From JABFXX01 sp964419605 (GTDB lineage Bacteria > Myxococcota_A > Polyangia > Haliangiales > Haliangiaceae), in contig CAYQQM010000015.1 of NCBI GenBank assembly GCA_964419605.1, positions 1 to 64,000 on the forward strand: DNA of 64,000 bases. Reading direction: 5' to 3'. The notes beneath the pieces were generated by a model. The model worked only from the letters and a program-made list of their open reading frames with translations. It did not search any database and had not been told where the DNA came from. Of this stretch, positions 17,624-26,572 are shown piece by piece. The number at the start of each line of letters is the position of its first letter. The stretch's first letter is position 1. A program made the position numbers and the translations under genes.

Positions 17624-18379
17624 TTACCGCAAAGCGCGTGCGATGCGCACAAATCGCTGCACCGCGGCAACGTTTCCGATCACTGCGACGATCACCATCG
17701 CTACGATGAGCAAAACATCGGCTGGGAACATTGGGAGATGAGCGTGCAGTGTTGGGCCGACAAGCGAACTGAGTCCGGCCCCGGTCAGCAAATATGTCGC
17801 CCGCTCGTGCCGCCGCATCAGTCCGCGCGGGATTTCGACTTTCATCGCCTCCGCTTTTGCGCTGGCATAACTCACCATGAATGAGGCAAGTAGCGCCGCG
17901 AGAACCGTGCCGAGGATCCATGGCGAATCGCGAAAAGCCAGGGCACAGCCGGCGAGAACCGCAAACTCCGTGTATCGATCTGCAGCGGCATCGAACACTT
18001 CACCAGCCTGCGACCCGGATTTTGTAATTCGAGCTATTTGGCCATCGAGAATATCGAACAACGTCGACCATACCGCGAGAAGGCACGTTAGCCCCCACAT
18101 TGAGAAGCCGGCGGCAACGCCGGCGCCGAGCCCCAAGATCAGAGCGATCCAGGTCGCGACATTCGGCGTCACCCCAATCCCGACCAAACCGCGAACCACG
18201 GGCTCCAGAGCCCAGTAGGCCCAATCCATCACGCCGCGGCTGACCAGAACGGTTCCACCGATGCTGCCGACGCGCTCGTTGTGCGCCGCCCCGCGCGTAA
18301 CTACTCGAATTCCATAGAGTACAGTGGCCAAGACGACCTGCGCGAGCATACCGTAGGCGAAGTAGACGTCCTTCACCAT
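17624..18379 (-). CDS. CDP-alcohol phosphatidyltransferase
   Basis: 251 residues with about six membrane helices. The signature D-G-x2-A-R-x8-G-x3-D-x3-D is intact (DGQIARITKSGSQAGEVFDAAAD, split as DGQIAR, G and two Asp), so it should transfer a phosphatidyl or phospho-alcohol group from a CDP-linked donor to an acceptor alcohol in the inner membrane. The acceptor (glycerol phosphate, inositol phosphate, serine or other) cannot be told. The start is ATG 18379, 9 bp after the Gfo/Idh gene. The family is known for PgsA, PssA and inositol-phosphate synthases; none is a confident match here. Confidence 0.85.
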   Translation of the reverse strand: MVKDVYFAYGMLAQVVLATVLYGIRVVTRGAAHNERVGSIGGTVLVSRGVMDWAYWALEPVVRGLVGIGVTPNVATWIALILGLGAGVAAGFSMWGLTCLLAVWSTLFDILDGQIARITKSGSQAGEVFDAAADRYTEFAVLAGCALAFRDSPWILGTVLAALLASFMVSYASAKAEAMKVEIPRGLMRRHERATYLLTGAGLSSLVGPTLHAHLPMFPADVLLIVAMVIVAVIGNVAAVQRFVRIARALR

Positions 18380-18388
18380 CGCGATCCT

Positions 18389-19462
18389 TTAGCCAGCCTT
18401 AGCAGCGCGCTCAGGATTACGCGCCGGTACTACCGGAAGTTCGCGTCCTTCTGCGCGAGCCGAAGCATACGCAGTTTCGATGAGCTGCACGCACAACGCT
18501 GCGTCCATCGCCTCGCGCCCCACGTAGGTTCCCGTGTGGATTTGGTTCGCAAATTCTAGGTGGAGCGCCTTAAACCACTGCGCGTGCGAAGCGTCCATCC
18601 AATCGGATGCCGCCGAAAGTTTTTCGACATCGACCTTGCCACCGGCACGTTTGCGATGAATTTCGACGTCGTCGTCTTCCACCTTGATCGCGCCGTGGGT
18701 GCCGTGAAGCGTGTAGATCACTTTGCGGAACCCCGAATTCCACGTGAGCTGAGCGACGGCAATGCCCGTGGGAAACGTTACCGTGCAGGCGAAATTGTCC
18801 TCGGTGTCGTAGTTCGAGAGCTGCGACATCTTGGCGGTGATCGTCGAGGGTTGGCTCGCCAGCCAATCGAACGCGAGATAAAACGTGTGACTGCCGTGAT
18901 CCATCGCAATGCCGCCCCCAGATACAGCTCGGTGCCGTCGCCAGTCGGGCTGCCACTCGGCCACGCCCTTGGCATGGGTCGTTCGAAACGTATCGAGCGT
19001 TACCAAGTGAATTGGTCCGAGCTCCCCCGACTCGAGTACGCGGCGAATGACCTTGATCACAGGCGCGTGCTTGTAGTTGTGAGATGGGAAAAACACCTTT
19101 TTCACCCTTTGCGCGTGCTCTAGCATCGAGCGCGCATCCGCCCCCGATGTAGCGATCGGCTTTTCGCAGAACACGTGGAGTCCATGCTCAAATGCCGCAT
19201 GGGCGATGGCGGCGTGATCACACGGCGGGGTCGCGATATCGACAAAGTCGATCCGGTTGGCCTCTGCCGCAAGCAGGGTCTTGGTGTCGGAATAAATCCG
19301 CGCGTTTGGTAACGCTCGACGCGCCCTGTCCCGGCGCAACGCACAAACGTCCGCCACAGCCGCGATGTCAAACGCATCGCGATTTGTTAGGTACGCAGGA
19401 ACGTGGCCATTCTCAGCAATGAACCCAAAACCAATCAGAGCACCCTTCAGGGGAGGCGACAT
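18389..19462 (-). CDS. Gfo/Idh/MocA family oxidoreductase
   Basis: 357 residues. The Rossmann fold opens with GALIGFGFIAENGHVPAY; the family motif EKP is present (HVFCEKPIAT, the Lys being catalytic), and the C-terminal half carries AMDHGSHTFYLAFDW, where Asp and His are the usual catalytic pair. It should oxidise or reduce a sugar or cyclitol with NAD(P). It is the first gene of a three-gene run with the phosphatidyltransferase and aminotransferase. A dehydrogenase plus aminotransferase can convert a hydroxyl to an amine on a sugar or inositol, which fits headgroup synthesis. Substrate unknown. Confidence 0.8.
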   Translation of the reverse strand: MSPPLKGALIGFGFIAENGHVPAYLTNRDAFDIAAVADVCALRRDRARRALPNARIYSDTKTLLAAEANRIDFVDIATPPCDHAAIAHAAFEHGLHVFCEKPIATSGADARSMLEHAQRVKKVFFPSHNYKHAPVIKVIRRVLESGELGPIHLVTLDTFRTTHAKGVAEWQPDWRRHRAVSGGGIAMDHGSHTFYLAFDWLASQPSTITAKMSQLSNYDTEDNFACTVTFPTGIAVAQLTWNSGFRKVIYTLHGTHGAIKVEDDDVEIHRKRAGGKVDVEKLSAASDWMDASHAQWFKALHLEFANQIHTGTYVGREAMDAALCVQLIETAYASARAEGRELPVVPARNPERAAKAG

Positions 19463-19668
19463 AGTTAGAGACCTCGGCAGTGGAGTAGGTCAAATCCAGC
19501 CTAGAAGCAAGAACCAGAACCAGGTCTACCGCGCTTCGCGATGGCCCTACGTCAACGCGCCCGCCACTTCCCACCCCACCTGTTGACTTCTTAACGATGG
19601 GTGCTGTCAACTGCGTCAGTTTTTGGGCAACATTGCCCGCGATTAGCGATGGCCAGCGGCCAAGGGCC

Positions 19669-19710
19669 GCCGAGGGCTTCGATTCAGGCGGTGAATCGAG
19701 CCTCCTCGGC
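19669..19710 (-). terminator. Long hairpin downstream of tRNA-Leu
   Basis: On the minus strand, eight bases past the tRNA 3' end, GCCGAGGAGGCTCGATTCA and TGAATCGAAGCCCTCGGC form an imperfect ~18-bp stem around a five-base loop. Its place suggests transcription termination or 3' processing. No T run follows, so Rho-independent termination is not certain. The remaining 19463-19668 gap shows only short inverted repeats. Confidence 0.45.
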
Positions 19711-19718
19711 AAGTGTTG

Positions 19719-19800
19719 TGCGCGAAGGGGGACTCGAACCCCCACACGGTTAAGTACTAGCACCTCAAGCTAGCGCGTCTACCAATTCCGCCATCCGCGC
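19719..19800 (-). tRNA. tRNA-Leu(GAG)
   Basis: 82 nt on the minus strand. The acceptor GCGCGGA pairs with TTCGCGC (one G-T), the D arm carries GGTAGAC, the anticodon arm is CTAGCTTGAGGTGCTAG with anticodon GAG, a class II variable arm follows, and the T arm is GGGGG-TTCGAGT-CCCCC. The discriminator base is A and CCA is not encoded. GAG reads CUC and CUU leucine codons. No integrase lies beside it, so it is not an evident attachment site. Confidence 0.95.
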
Positions 19801-19925
19801 ATACGACAAGACCGATACCTCTCGCGCGCCAACCTGTCAAGCGTCCCCCGTGCCGGTGCGCCGCCAGGCTCCACGGACACGCGATCGCCAGGCCCTCGTG
19901 ACATCTCAGTCGCGAATCGGCATAG

Positions 19926-20525
19926 TTGACCTTTGTGTCGTACTCGTCCGGTCCGTCTCCGCCGCTGTCACGAGCGAGTTTGGTCATCGGGCTGTACGGG
20001 GCCGCCTCCATTGCTGCACTGGTGATTGCGGCGGGTCGCGGCGATCCCGATCTGTACCGGCTTGGCGGCTCCCCGTCGCTACAACAGCTGTTGTTCGGAC
20101 CGGCGATCGGCGCCGGACTGGGCCTGGCGGTCGTGGCCGGAACCCGACTGGCAACTCGCCGCTGGCAGTGGGCGCGGACCCTTCATTCCAGCTTCGCCGA
20201 CCTGCTCGGCCCGCTGACGCCGCGAGAAATCTTGATCCTGGCGCTGGCCAGCTCGATCGGCGAAGAGCTACTGTTCCGCGGCGCCCTGCTTCCTTGGTTC
20301 GGCACGTGGATCCAAGCGATCGCATTCGCCGCGTTGCATGTCGGGCCACAACGAAGGTTTCTGCCGTGGACTCTGTCCGCGCTGGTCCTCGGCGTAGGCC
20401 TGGGCGAACTGGCGCTCCACACCGGCAATCTCGGCGGGCCCATTGCCGCCCACTTTACGATCAATTTTCTCAACCTTCGCTACATCGTGGCGACGCCGGT
20501 ACTGCCCCGCGCCCCAGCGCGATGA
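19926..20525 (+). CDS. CPBP family intramembrane metalloprotease
   Basis: 199 residues with about five membrane helices. The three conserved CPBP/ABI motifs are present: SSIGEELLFRGALLPWFG (EExxxR), AFAALHVGP (FxxxH) and GPIAAHFTINFLNL (HxxxN). These residues form the zinc site of Rce1-like intramembrane proteases; bacterial members process peptides or bacteriocin-like substrates. The start is TTG 19926 or GTG 19935. Its final TGA overlaps an ATG at 20522, suggesting coupling to the SpoIID-domain gene. Confidence 0.8.
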   Translation: MTFVSYSSGPSPPLSRASLVIGLYGAASIAALVIAAGRGDPDLYRLGGSPSLQQLLFGPAIGAGLGLAVVAGTRLATRRWQWARTLHSSFADLLGPLTPREILILALASSIGEELLFRGALLPWFGTWIQAIAFAALHVGPQRRFLPWTLSALVLGVGLGELALHTGNLGGPIAAHFTINFLNLRYIVATPVLPRAPAR

Positions 20526-20545
20526 ATTGCGCTATAGCCGTGGAC

Positions 20546-22168
20546 ATGACTCGCGCTTTCGTTGCAGCTCTATGCCTGTTTGGACCTGCGGTGGCATTTG
20601 CCGACGATACCTCGGCCTCTGACAAGTTGCGCATTCTTTATTCGACGCGGTTCACGTTCACTGAAGACGGATTGCCGCTGGTCACCGTAGAAATCATGGC
20701 GCATCGCAAGCGCGTCGACTTGCACGCCAACGGCGGCGTCCTGGTTCGACCGGATGGAGTTGGAGGTAGCAGCGTCGAAAATGACGGCGATAGCTGGACG
20801 ATCACAGTCGAGAATGCCCAACCGGCGTTGCTCCAGGACTGGACCGTCGTCGACACGCTCAGCCCGGACGACGCAGACGGTATTGCTGCCAGCATGACCA
20901 CATGGAAACGTCGAGGGTTTGAGCCGCGCTCGTTCGATATTGGCACGCTGTTCGGCACCTCCGGAGAAGTGATCGATACGCGCGAAACGCGAATCGCGGT
21001 CGACCCCGTCGCGCGGGGAAAAGGCGCTGCACGGGCCGCCGAAATCGCCAAGAAGTTCGGCGTAAAAACGCTGGTGCATCAAGAGCTGGTGCGCCGTCCT
21101 GCCGGCATCGTCGTTGCCAAAAGCGGCTCGACGACCATCCGAAATCCGTCTGTACTGTGGTTCCAGCCCAAGCGCCTGTCCGAGCCACTCGTCGTCGCTG
21201 CCGTACCTACCGGCACAGGCGGGAGCCAGCTGACAACCGGCAGCGAGGACCGCCGCTATTGGGGTTCGGTGTACGTTACCCTCGATCACGACGGCACACT
21301 CGTCGCCGCAAACGCCGTCTCCGAGGCCAAACTGTTGGCGGGGACCGTACCTGCAGAGATGTCGCCCACAGCGCCCCCGGCAGCGCTGGAAGCGCAGGCG
21401 ATTGCCGCGCGCACGGAACTACTCGGAAAAATCGGTCGCCGCAACGTTACCGATCCGTTTCTCCTGTGCTCCACACAGCAGTGCCAGGTCTATGCAGGTG
21501 CGGGGAAAGAAGATTCGCGTACGACCCGAGCGATCGACAATACTCGTGGAATGGTGCTGCTGCGCAACGGCGGCGGCGTGGTTGACGTTCGCTATTCGGC
21601 GTCGTGTGGCGGCCACAGCGAGGACAACGACGCCATCTGGGGCGGCGAGCCCGATCCGTCGCTTCGCGGCCGTCGAGATGATGCAAATGCAGCGATCACT
21701 CGAATCACCAGCGACAACTTGGAAGCGTTTCTCGCGGAGGATCCCAACAAGACCTGGTGCGGCAAAGCCAAGGGCGGTGGCGCAAAGTTTCGCTGGATCG
21801 AAACCATTGCCGACACGGATCTGACCGCCCGAGTGTCCGTCGAGTTTCCCGAAGTGGGGCGCATAACCTCCCTCGTCCCGAAGACTCGCGGCACATCCGG
21901 ACGGATCCAGACCTTGGCGATCGTTGGCGATAAGACGACCGTAGAGGTGTCGGGAGACCTTCGGATCCGCCGCTTGCTTGGCGGGCTAAAATCGACGCTG
22001 TTCGACGTCAAGCGCGACGGTAAGAGCTTTGTATTTCGCGGCGCCGGCTTTGGCCACGGCGTTGGCATGTGTCAGCTCGGCGCGATTGGCATGGCCCAAG
22101 CTGGCAAGACGCGAGACCAAATCCTCGCGCACTACTATCGCGGCACCCACGTTCACAAGCTGTATTAA
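20546..22168 (+). CDS. SpoIID/LytB domain protein
   Basis: 540 residues from ATG 20546, which begins a signal peptide (MTRAFVAALCLFGPAVAFA); ATG 20522, overlapping the upstream stop, is the alternative. The C-terminal ~330 residues form a SpoIID domain: VPAEMSPTAPPAALEAQAIA, ARTELLG, YSASCGGHSEDNDAIWGG, and the end motif GAGFGHGVGMCQLGAIGMA. In sporulating Firmicutes SpoIID is a lytic transglycosylase acting on denuded glycan; in Gram-negative bacteria relatives act on the cell wall. The N-terminal 200 residues are unassigned. It converges on the porin gene across 27 bp. Confidence 0.85.
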   Translation: MTRAFVAALCLFGPAVAFADDTSASDKLRILYSTRFTFTEDGLPLVTVEIMAHRKRVDLHANGGVLVRPDGVGGSSVENDGDSWTITVENAQPALLQDWTVVDTLSPDDADGIAASMTTWKRRGFEPRSFDIGTLFGTSGEVIDTRETRIAVDPVARGKGAARAAEIAKKFGVKTLVHQELVRRPAGIVVAKSGSTTIRNPSVLWFQPKRLSEPLVVAAVPTGTGGSQLTTGSEDRRYWGSVYVTLDHDGTLVAANAVSEAKLLAGTVPAEMSPTAPPAALEAQAIAARTELLGKIGRRNVTDPFLLCSTQQCQVYAGAGKEDSRTTRAIDNTRGMVLLRNGGGVVDVRYSASCGGHSEDNDAIWGGEPDPSLRGRRDDANAAITRITSDNLEAFLAEDPNKTWCGKAKGGGAKFRWIETIADTDLTARVSVEFPEVGRITSLVPKTRGTSGRIQTLAIVGDKTTVEVSGDLRIRRLLGGLKSTLFDVKRDGKSFVFRGAGFGHGVGMCQLGAIGMAQAGKTRDQILAHYYRGTHVHKLY

Positions 22169-22195
22169 GGGCCCGCTGAGGCTGGGCGACTCCGC

Positions 22196-23425
22196 TCAGT
22201 ACCAGACTTGCGCGGCCAATATGAGTTCGTGACCTGCCTTCTTCATCGACTCGTCGAACTGCGTGTACGCATAGCTGCCCTGGACCTTCATCTCGTGCCC
22301 TTGCAGGTAGTAGTTGACACCGAGGTCGTAGTGCTTCTGCGCGTCGTTGCTAGCGTGCACGTTCGGGTCGTACATACCCACGCGCACGACCGGCTGAATC
22401 TCGCCCTTGAACGACGGATCCTTGAGCGAGTAACCCGCGAGCACGTAGCCTCCCTGGCCGGTCACAGCGCCTGTCGCGCCCACGTCTCTGGCCCGGATGA
22501 ACTCGCCTTGCACGAGCACGCCGGCTCCTTCGTAACGCACGTCGGCTTCCCAACGATCCTTGGTTCCCGCCCGCGACCGATACCCGATCGAGTCGTACGC
22601 CGTAGCGGCGAGGGTGAGGCCCTTGACCGGATACGCTTCGAGGCGAATCGCCACATCCTTCTGATTGTTGGCGTCGCGGGTGTTCGAGCCTTGGCCATTG
22701 TAGATCCCGACAAAGTAGCTCCACAGCTTGAACGCCTTCGTCACCTTGATACCGAGGTCGCGCTTATCGCCGAACTTTTGCGAGACGAAATCGCGCTCGG
22801 GGAAAACGATCTTGGCCGACGAGTTGAGGCCTTCCCAGCTGACCGGGATCTTGAACTGGCCGATCGTAATGTCACCCCAGTCGGAAAGGTGGGTAATCTC
22901 AAAGTCCTGCATCGCTGCCGTCGGCGACACTGCGGCCGGTACCGAAATCTTCATGCCAGTGCCGTCGGTGACCGTGGCAGTGCCGAGTTCGAGCACGCGC
23001 GCTGGATCGAACATCATTTTGTACGCGATGCGCTTGGGCACGATCTCGCCTTTTACGGAAAGCTCCGCGCGACGCAAACGGAACGTTGAAAGCTGAGTGT
23101 CACCGCCGCTGGATTGCAGCCAGAACCAGCCTTGCAGCAGCACCCCCGGCTGAAACAAGCCATTGCCGTCCTTGCCGACCGCCAGCTTTTTGGGCAGCGC
23201 CGGTTTCGACGCATCGATCGCCGTCTCTTTGGGCGGCTCGGGCCCGACCACCGGGGAAGGTTCAACGGCTCCGACAGGAGAAACGACCGGCGTTTCAACC
23301 GGCGGCGTAAGCGGAGTCTGCGTGGCGGGAGCCCCAGGCGCCGGGGGGGGCGACGCAGCGGGTTGCGACAGCACGTTGCTCGACCACAAAGCGATCAGGA
23401 CTCCAGAGACGTAGGAAAGCTTCAT
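22196..23425 (-). CDS. OprP/OprO-like outer-membrane porin
   Basis: 409 residues from ATG 23425. The signal peptide is followed by a long Pro/Ala/Thr/Val linker (residues ~22-75). The rest is a run of amphipathic beta strands typical of a phosphate-selective-porin-type barrel: GVLLQGWFWLQSSGG, STFRLRRAELSVKGEI, DITIGQFKIPVSWEGL, DLGIKVTKAFKLWSYFVGIYNGQG, and a terminal strand ending LILAAQVWY with the C-terminal aromatic used by BAM. The solute is not predictable. The Pro-rich linker may span the periplasm or peptidoglycan. Confidence 0.75.
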   Translation of the reverse strand: MKLSYVSGVLIALWSSNVLSQPAASPPPAPGAPATQTPLTPPVETPVVSPVGAVEPSPVVGPEPPKETAIDASKPALPKKLAVGKDGNGLFQPGVLLQGWFWLQSSGGDTQLSTFRLRRAELSVKGEIVPKRIAYKMMFDPARVLELGTATVTDGTGMKISVPAAVSPTAAMQDFEITHLSDWGDITIGQFKIPVSWEGLNSSAKIVFPERDFVSQKFGDKRDLGIKVTKAFKLWSYFVGIYNGQGSNTRDANNQKDVAIRLEAYPVKGLTLAATAYDSIGYRSRAGTKDRWEADVRYEGAGVLVQGEFIRARDVGATGAVTGQGGYVLAGYSLKDPSFKGEIQPVVRVGMYDPNVHASNDAQKHYDLGVNYYLQGHEMKVQGSYAYTQFDESMKKAGHELILAAQVWY

Positions 23426-23500
23426 GGTGGGGAATAGAACTCCTGTACGTGACAGTCCAGTGACAGCCGCGCGACACATTGCACCAGTTTGTTGCGAAGG

Positions 23501-25366
23501 CTATGCAGCCCCCCCCAAGGGGGTTTCCCTCGGGGCGCCGTACATTTGATCCAGCAGCGCGGCGTACTTCTTCTCCACCACTTTGCGCTTGACCTTCAGA
23601 CTTGGCGTCAAATCACCCGCATCCACCGTTAGATCTGCAGGCAAAATCTCAAACTTCTTGACCGTTTCGTAGCTAGCCAGCGATTTGTTCACCCCATCGA
23701 TAAACGGAGCGATCATCGCTTTGGTCTCGGGCAACCGCACCACCTCGGCGTAGCTCTTGGCAATGCCGCTGGCAGTTGCCCATTTCATGATCGCCTCTTC
23801 ATCCAACGCGAGCAGCGCAGTCACGTAGTTGCGCTTGTCGCCGTGAACCACGACCTGAGATACAAACGGACACGTGGACTTAAGTTTGCCTTCGATGTGC
23901 TGCGGCGCGATGTACTTGCCGCCCGACGTCTTGATCAAGTCCTTTTTTCGGTCGGTGATGCGCAAAAATCCCTGCGCATCGATCTCGCCGATGTCACCGG
24001 TGCGCAACCAGCCGTCGGGCGTAAGCGCCTCAGCGGTCGCCTCGGGCAAGTTGTGGTACCCGTTCATCACGCCCGGACTCTTCAGCAGAATCTCGGAGTC
24101 TTCGGGTGCGAGCTTGCACTCGGTGCCCGGAATGGCAAGGCCGACCGACCCGAACACATAGCGGCTCGGGCGATTCACAAACCCCGACGCGGTGCTCTCG
24201 GTCAAACCGTAGCCCTCCAAGATCAGAATGCCACAGGCATGAAAAAATTCGGCGATGTCGCGAGAAAGTGGCGCCGATCCGGAGATCAGCCAGCGCACCC
24301 GGCCGCCGAACAGCGCCCGAATTTTTGCGAATACCAAGCGGTCGGCGATTTTCAACTTCAGCGCCAGCAGTCCACTGGGAGTCTTGCCCTGCTGGCGAAC
24401 CTGCGAACCCTGTCGCCCCACCGAAACCGCCCACGCAAACACTTTTTGTTTTGCAGCGCTTCCCTGCTTGGACTTCTCGAGGATGCGATTGTAAACCTTC
24501 TCGAAGATGCGAGGCACTGCGGCCATGAGGGTCGGTCGCACCACTGCAAGGTTATCGACCAACTTGGGAATCCGGCCGTCGACCGCGGTGACCGACCCCG
24601 AACCAATGTGGCCGACCATCAGCACCTTGCCGAACACGTGCGACATCGGCAGCCACAGGTACTGCACGTCGCTGTCGTTCCACAACCCAATCGCACTGAC
24701 CGCGTCGGCGCAGTATGCCCAACATTCGTGCAACAGCCGTACTCCCTTTGGCTGACCAGTGGTCCCGGAGGTATAGATGAGGGTCGCGAGATGAGATGGT
24801 TGGATGCCGGCCAAAACGTCGTCAAGGCGACGAGGCTCTGCCTGGAGCAACGCGGCCCCTTTGGCCTCTAGATCAGTAAGGCCAATCACCCAGTCGCCAT
24901 CGACCGATGCATCAGGTGTACCCTCAATCAAGATCACCTTGCCGATCGAAGTCAGCTGCGCCTTATGCGGCCGCAGCTTGGCAAGCTGTAACGCATCCTC
25001 GACAAACACATATTTGGTTTGCGAATCCGATAGAATATACGAGCATTCCTCCGCCGTGCTCGACGGGTACACCGTGGTCGTAGCGCAGCCCGCGGAGAGG
25101 ATGCCGAGGTCGCACAACAGCCATTCGAGTCGCGTGTTGGAGAGGATCGCAACCCGATCCTCGCGGGCCACCCCGAGCGAACAAAGGCCCGCAGCGATAG
25201 CCCTCACGCGCTCACCGGTCTGGCGCCACGTCATCGATCGCCACTGCTCGGCAACTGGGTAGCGATACGCTTCGCGGTCCGGTGTATCGCGAACGCGATC
25301 GGCAAAGAGCTGCGCCATCGAAATGGTCTTGCGGGATATCCGCTCGGGTGCTTTGGAGTCGGGCAT
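23501..25366 (-). CDS. Long-chain fatty acid-CoA ligase (FadD15-like)
   Basis: 621 residues from ATG 25366 (GTG 25372 is possible). It has all adenylate-forming enzyme motifs: LIYTSGTTGQPKGV (P-loop), GYGLTESTA, GWLRTGDIGEID and ITDRKKDLIKTSGGKYI (hinge Lys-Lys region). It activates fatty acids to acyl-CoA through an acyl-AMP, at the inner face of the membrane. Length and the MSHVFGK segment fit the long-chain group that includes FadD15. It is separated from the porin gene by 75 bp and may be transcribed alone. Confidence 0.9.
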   Translation of the reverse strand: MPDSKAPERISRKTISMAQLFADRVRDTPDREAYRYPVAEQWRSMTWRQTGERVRAIAAGLCSLGVAREDRVAILSNTRLEWLLCDLGILSAGCATTTVYPSSTAEECSYILSDSQTKYVFVEDALQLAKLRPHKAQLTSIGKVILIEGTPDASVDGDWVIGLTDLEAKGAALLQAEPRRLDDVLAGIQPSHLATLIYTSGTTGQPKGVRLLHECWAYCADAVSAIGLWNDSDVQYLWLPMSHVFGKVLMVGHIGSGSVTAVDGRIPKLVDNLAVVRPTLMAAVPRIFEKVYNRILEKSKQGSAAKQKVFAWAVSVGRQGSQVRQQGKTPSGLLALKLKIADRLVFAKIRALFGGRVRWLISGSAPLSRDIAEFFHACGILILEGYGLTESTASGFVNRPSRYVFGSVGLAIPGTECKLAPEDSEILLKSPGVMNGYHNLPEATAEALTPDGWLRTGDIGEIDAQGFLRITDRKKDLIKTSGGKYIAPQHIEGKLKSTCPFVSQVVVHGDKRNYVTALLALDEEAIMKWATASGIAKSYAEVVRLPETKAMIAPFIDGVNKSLASYETVKKFEILPADLTVDAGDLTPSLKVKRKVVEKKYAALLDQMYGAPRETPLGGAA

Positions 25367-25433
25367 TGCCACCCGACTATGCCACTACAGCCGGCGTCAT
25401 AACACCGCGGAAGCGTTGGAATACCTAGGTTGC

Positions 25434-26114
25434 CTACTGTCCGACAATCGTCACATACGTGAACGCGCCGGCAACGACCGGTACCTGGCCCGTGCCGATC
25501 GCGCTGCCTCCCACAACGTCGACGGTCGTCATGCCATCTCCGACGTCGGTGTTTGGAAACACCACATTGGCGCCGTTGTCGCCAGGCTGCCAGCGCGCCC
25601 CATCCCAGGCCATGGAGGCGCCATGGGTGGCGCTCGATGTAACCGGGCGAATGGTGCCCTCGGTATGGACGAACACCACCGCTTTGGTCGCATCAAACAT
25701 GCTCGCTGCCCGCTGCATGCCGATCATCCGCGCGGAAAACAGCGATCCGGAGGCGATGACTTGACGGTTGGCAACCACGATCCCAGAAAACGGGTACACC
25801 CCGGCAGCGCTGCACATCGAGGGTCCGGTGGGCGGTGTCAGATCGAGCTGAATCGTTGCCGCCCGGGCCACGCAGAGCTCGAACCGGCCATTGGGATTCG
25901 TCTTATCCATCCGCGCCCCGTCCCCTTGAACGGTCAAGGTCGCACCAAACACGCCGCAGAACTTGGCGTCCGTCGAGTCCCAGTCGATCACCTCACCGGT
26001 AAACGCGAGATCCGCCCCACATTTTCCGTCGGAGACTACTGCAGCATCGGGTGAACTTCCCGCTCCCCCACAACCCACGCTGGTCGCTACGACGATCGCC
26101 TGGCCGAACCTCAC
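25434..26114 (-). CDS. Lipoprotein of unknown function
   Basis: 226 residues, lipobox VATSVGCGG (Cys 15). The mature part starts with SSPDAAVVSDGKCGADLAFTGEVIDWDST, a Carboxypeptidase-regulatory/CNA-B-like beta sandwich is possible (FCGVFGATLTVQGDG, NGRFELCVA), and the rest is beta-rich with no recognised motif. Similar two-part lipoproteins are common in myxobacteria. Four cysteines in the mature part may form disulfides. No function assigned. The 81-bp gap to the next gene is featureless. Confidence 0.6.
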   Translation of the reverse strand: MRFGQAIVVATSVGCGGAGSSPDAAVVSDGKCGADLAFTGEVIDWDSTDAKFCGVFGATLTVQGDGARMDKTNPNGRFELCVARAATIQLDLTPPTGPSMCSAAGVYPFSGIVVANRQVIASGSLFSARMIGMQRAASMFDATKAVVFVHTEGTIRPVTSSATHGASMAWDGARWQPGDNGANVVFPNTDVGDGMTTVDVVGGSAIGTGQVPVVAGAFTYVTIVGQ

Positions 26115-26195
26115 GCTGCAAAACTATCACGGCCCCCGTACGGCACAAGCGGGTTCGGCCGCGCGACTCCCTGGCGCGAGAAACCGCCCCGCTCG

Positions 26196-26546
26196 TCACG
26201 GCGTCTTGGACGCACCTGGCTTCGCATCCGCTTTGCAGCTTACCATCGCTGGTCCAGCTCCGACCACGTCGCACTTTGAGCCTCGGCATGGCGTCGTATC
26301 GCACGCTGCTTTGGCGGTCTTAAAGCACCGCCTCCCGATCGCGTAGTAACATTCGGCGCGATCGCCGGTATAGCGCCACATTTTCCAATTCGCGTTATTG
26401 GGCTCAGCGGGATCTCCAGACGCTTTCATCGCCTGCAACTGCTTTTCCTTCGCAGTCTTAGGCTCGGTCGAAGTCTGCTGCGGACGACTACAGCTAACGG
26501 TGGCACCGAAGGCGGCAACGACGATCAGGACGCGAAAAAGCAGCAT
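26196..26546 (-). CDS. Small Cys-rich lipoprotein
   Basis: 116 residues from ATG 26546 with signal MLLFRVLIVVAAFGATVSC (Cys 19 lipidated). After a charged linker (KTAKEKQLQAMKASGDPAEP) comes a compact Cys-rich part with Cys in ECYYAIGRRCFKTAKAACD, TTPCRGSKC and VSCKA, probably disulfide-bonded in the periplasm. No family is recognised. It lies 27 bp from the divergent membrane-protein gene at 26573, so the promoters of the two must be packed or overlap. Confidence 0.6.
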   Translation of the reverse strand: MLLFRVLIVVAAFGATVSCSRPQQTSTEPKTAKEKQLQAMKASGDPAEPNNANWKMWRYTGDRAECYYAIGRRCFKTAKAACDTTPCRGSKCDVVGAGPAMVSCKADAKPGASKTP

Positions 26547-26572
26547 GGCGCAGATCATGCCATAGTCTGTGT

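Noticed and set aside
19625..19638. GGGCAA-CA-TTGCCC hairpin as terminator
   Set aside because: The T run is on the wrong side for the plus strand, and on the minus strand it is followed by A, not T.
19719..19800. Integration site at the tRNA-Leu gene
   Set aside because: No integrase, direct repeat or prophage gene is present nearby, so there is no sign that it serves as an attachment site.
19850..20521. Upstream extension of the SpoIID-domain frame
   Set aside because: Overlaps the CPBP protease gene in another frame, and the encoded stretch is Arg-rich with no homology; the signal peptide begins at 20546.
23843..24871. 342-residue plus-strand open frame
   Set aside because: Antisense to the acyl-CoA synthetase; high-GC shadow frame with no domain.
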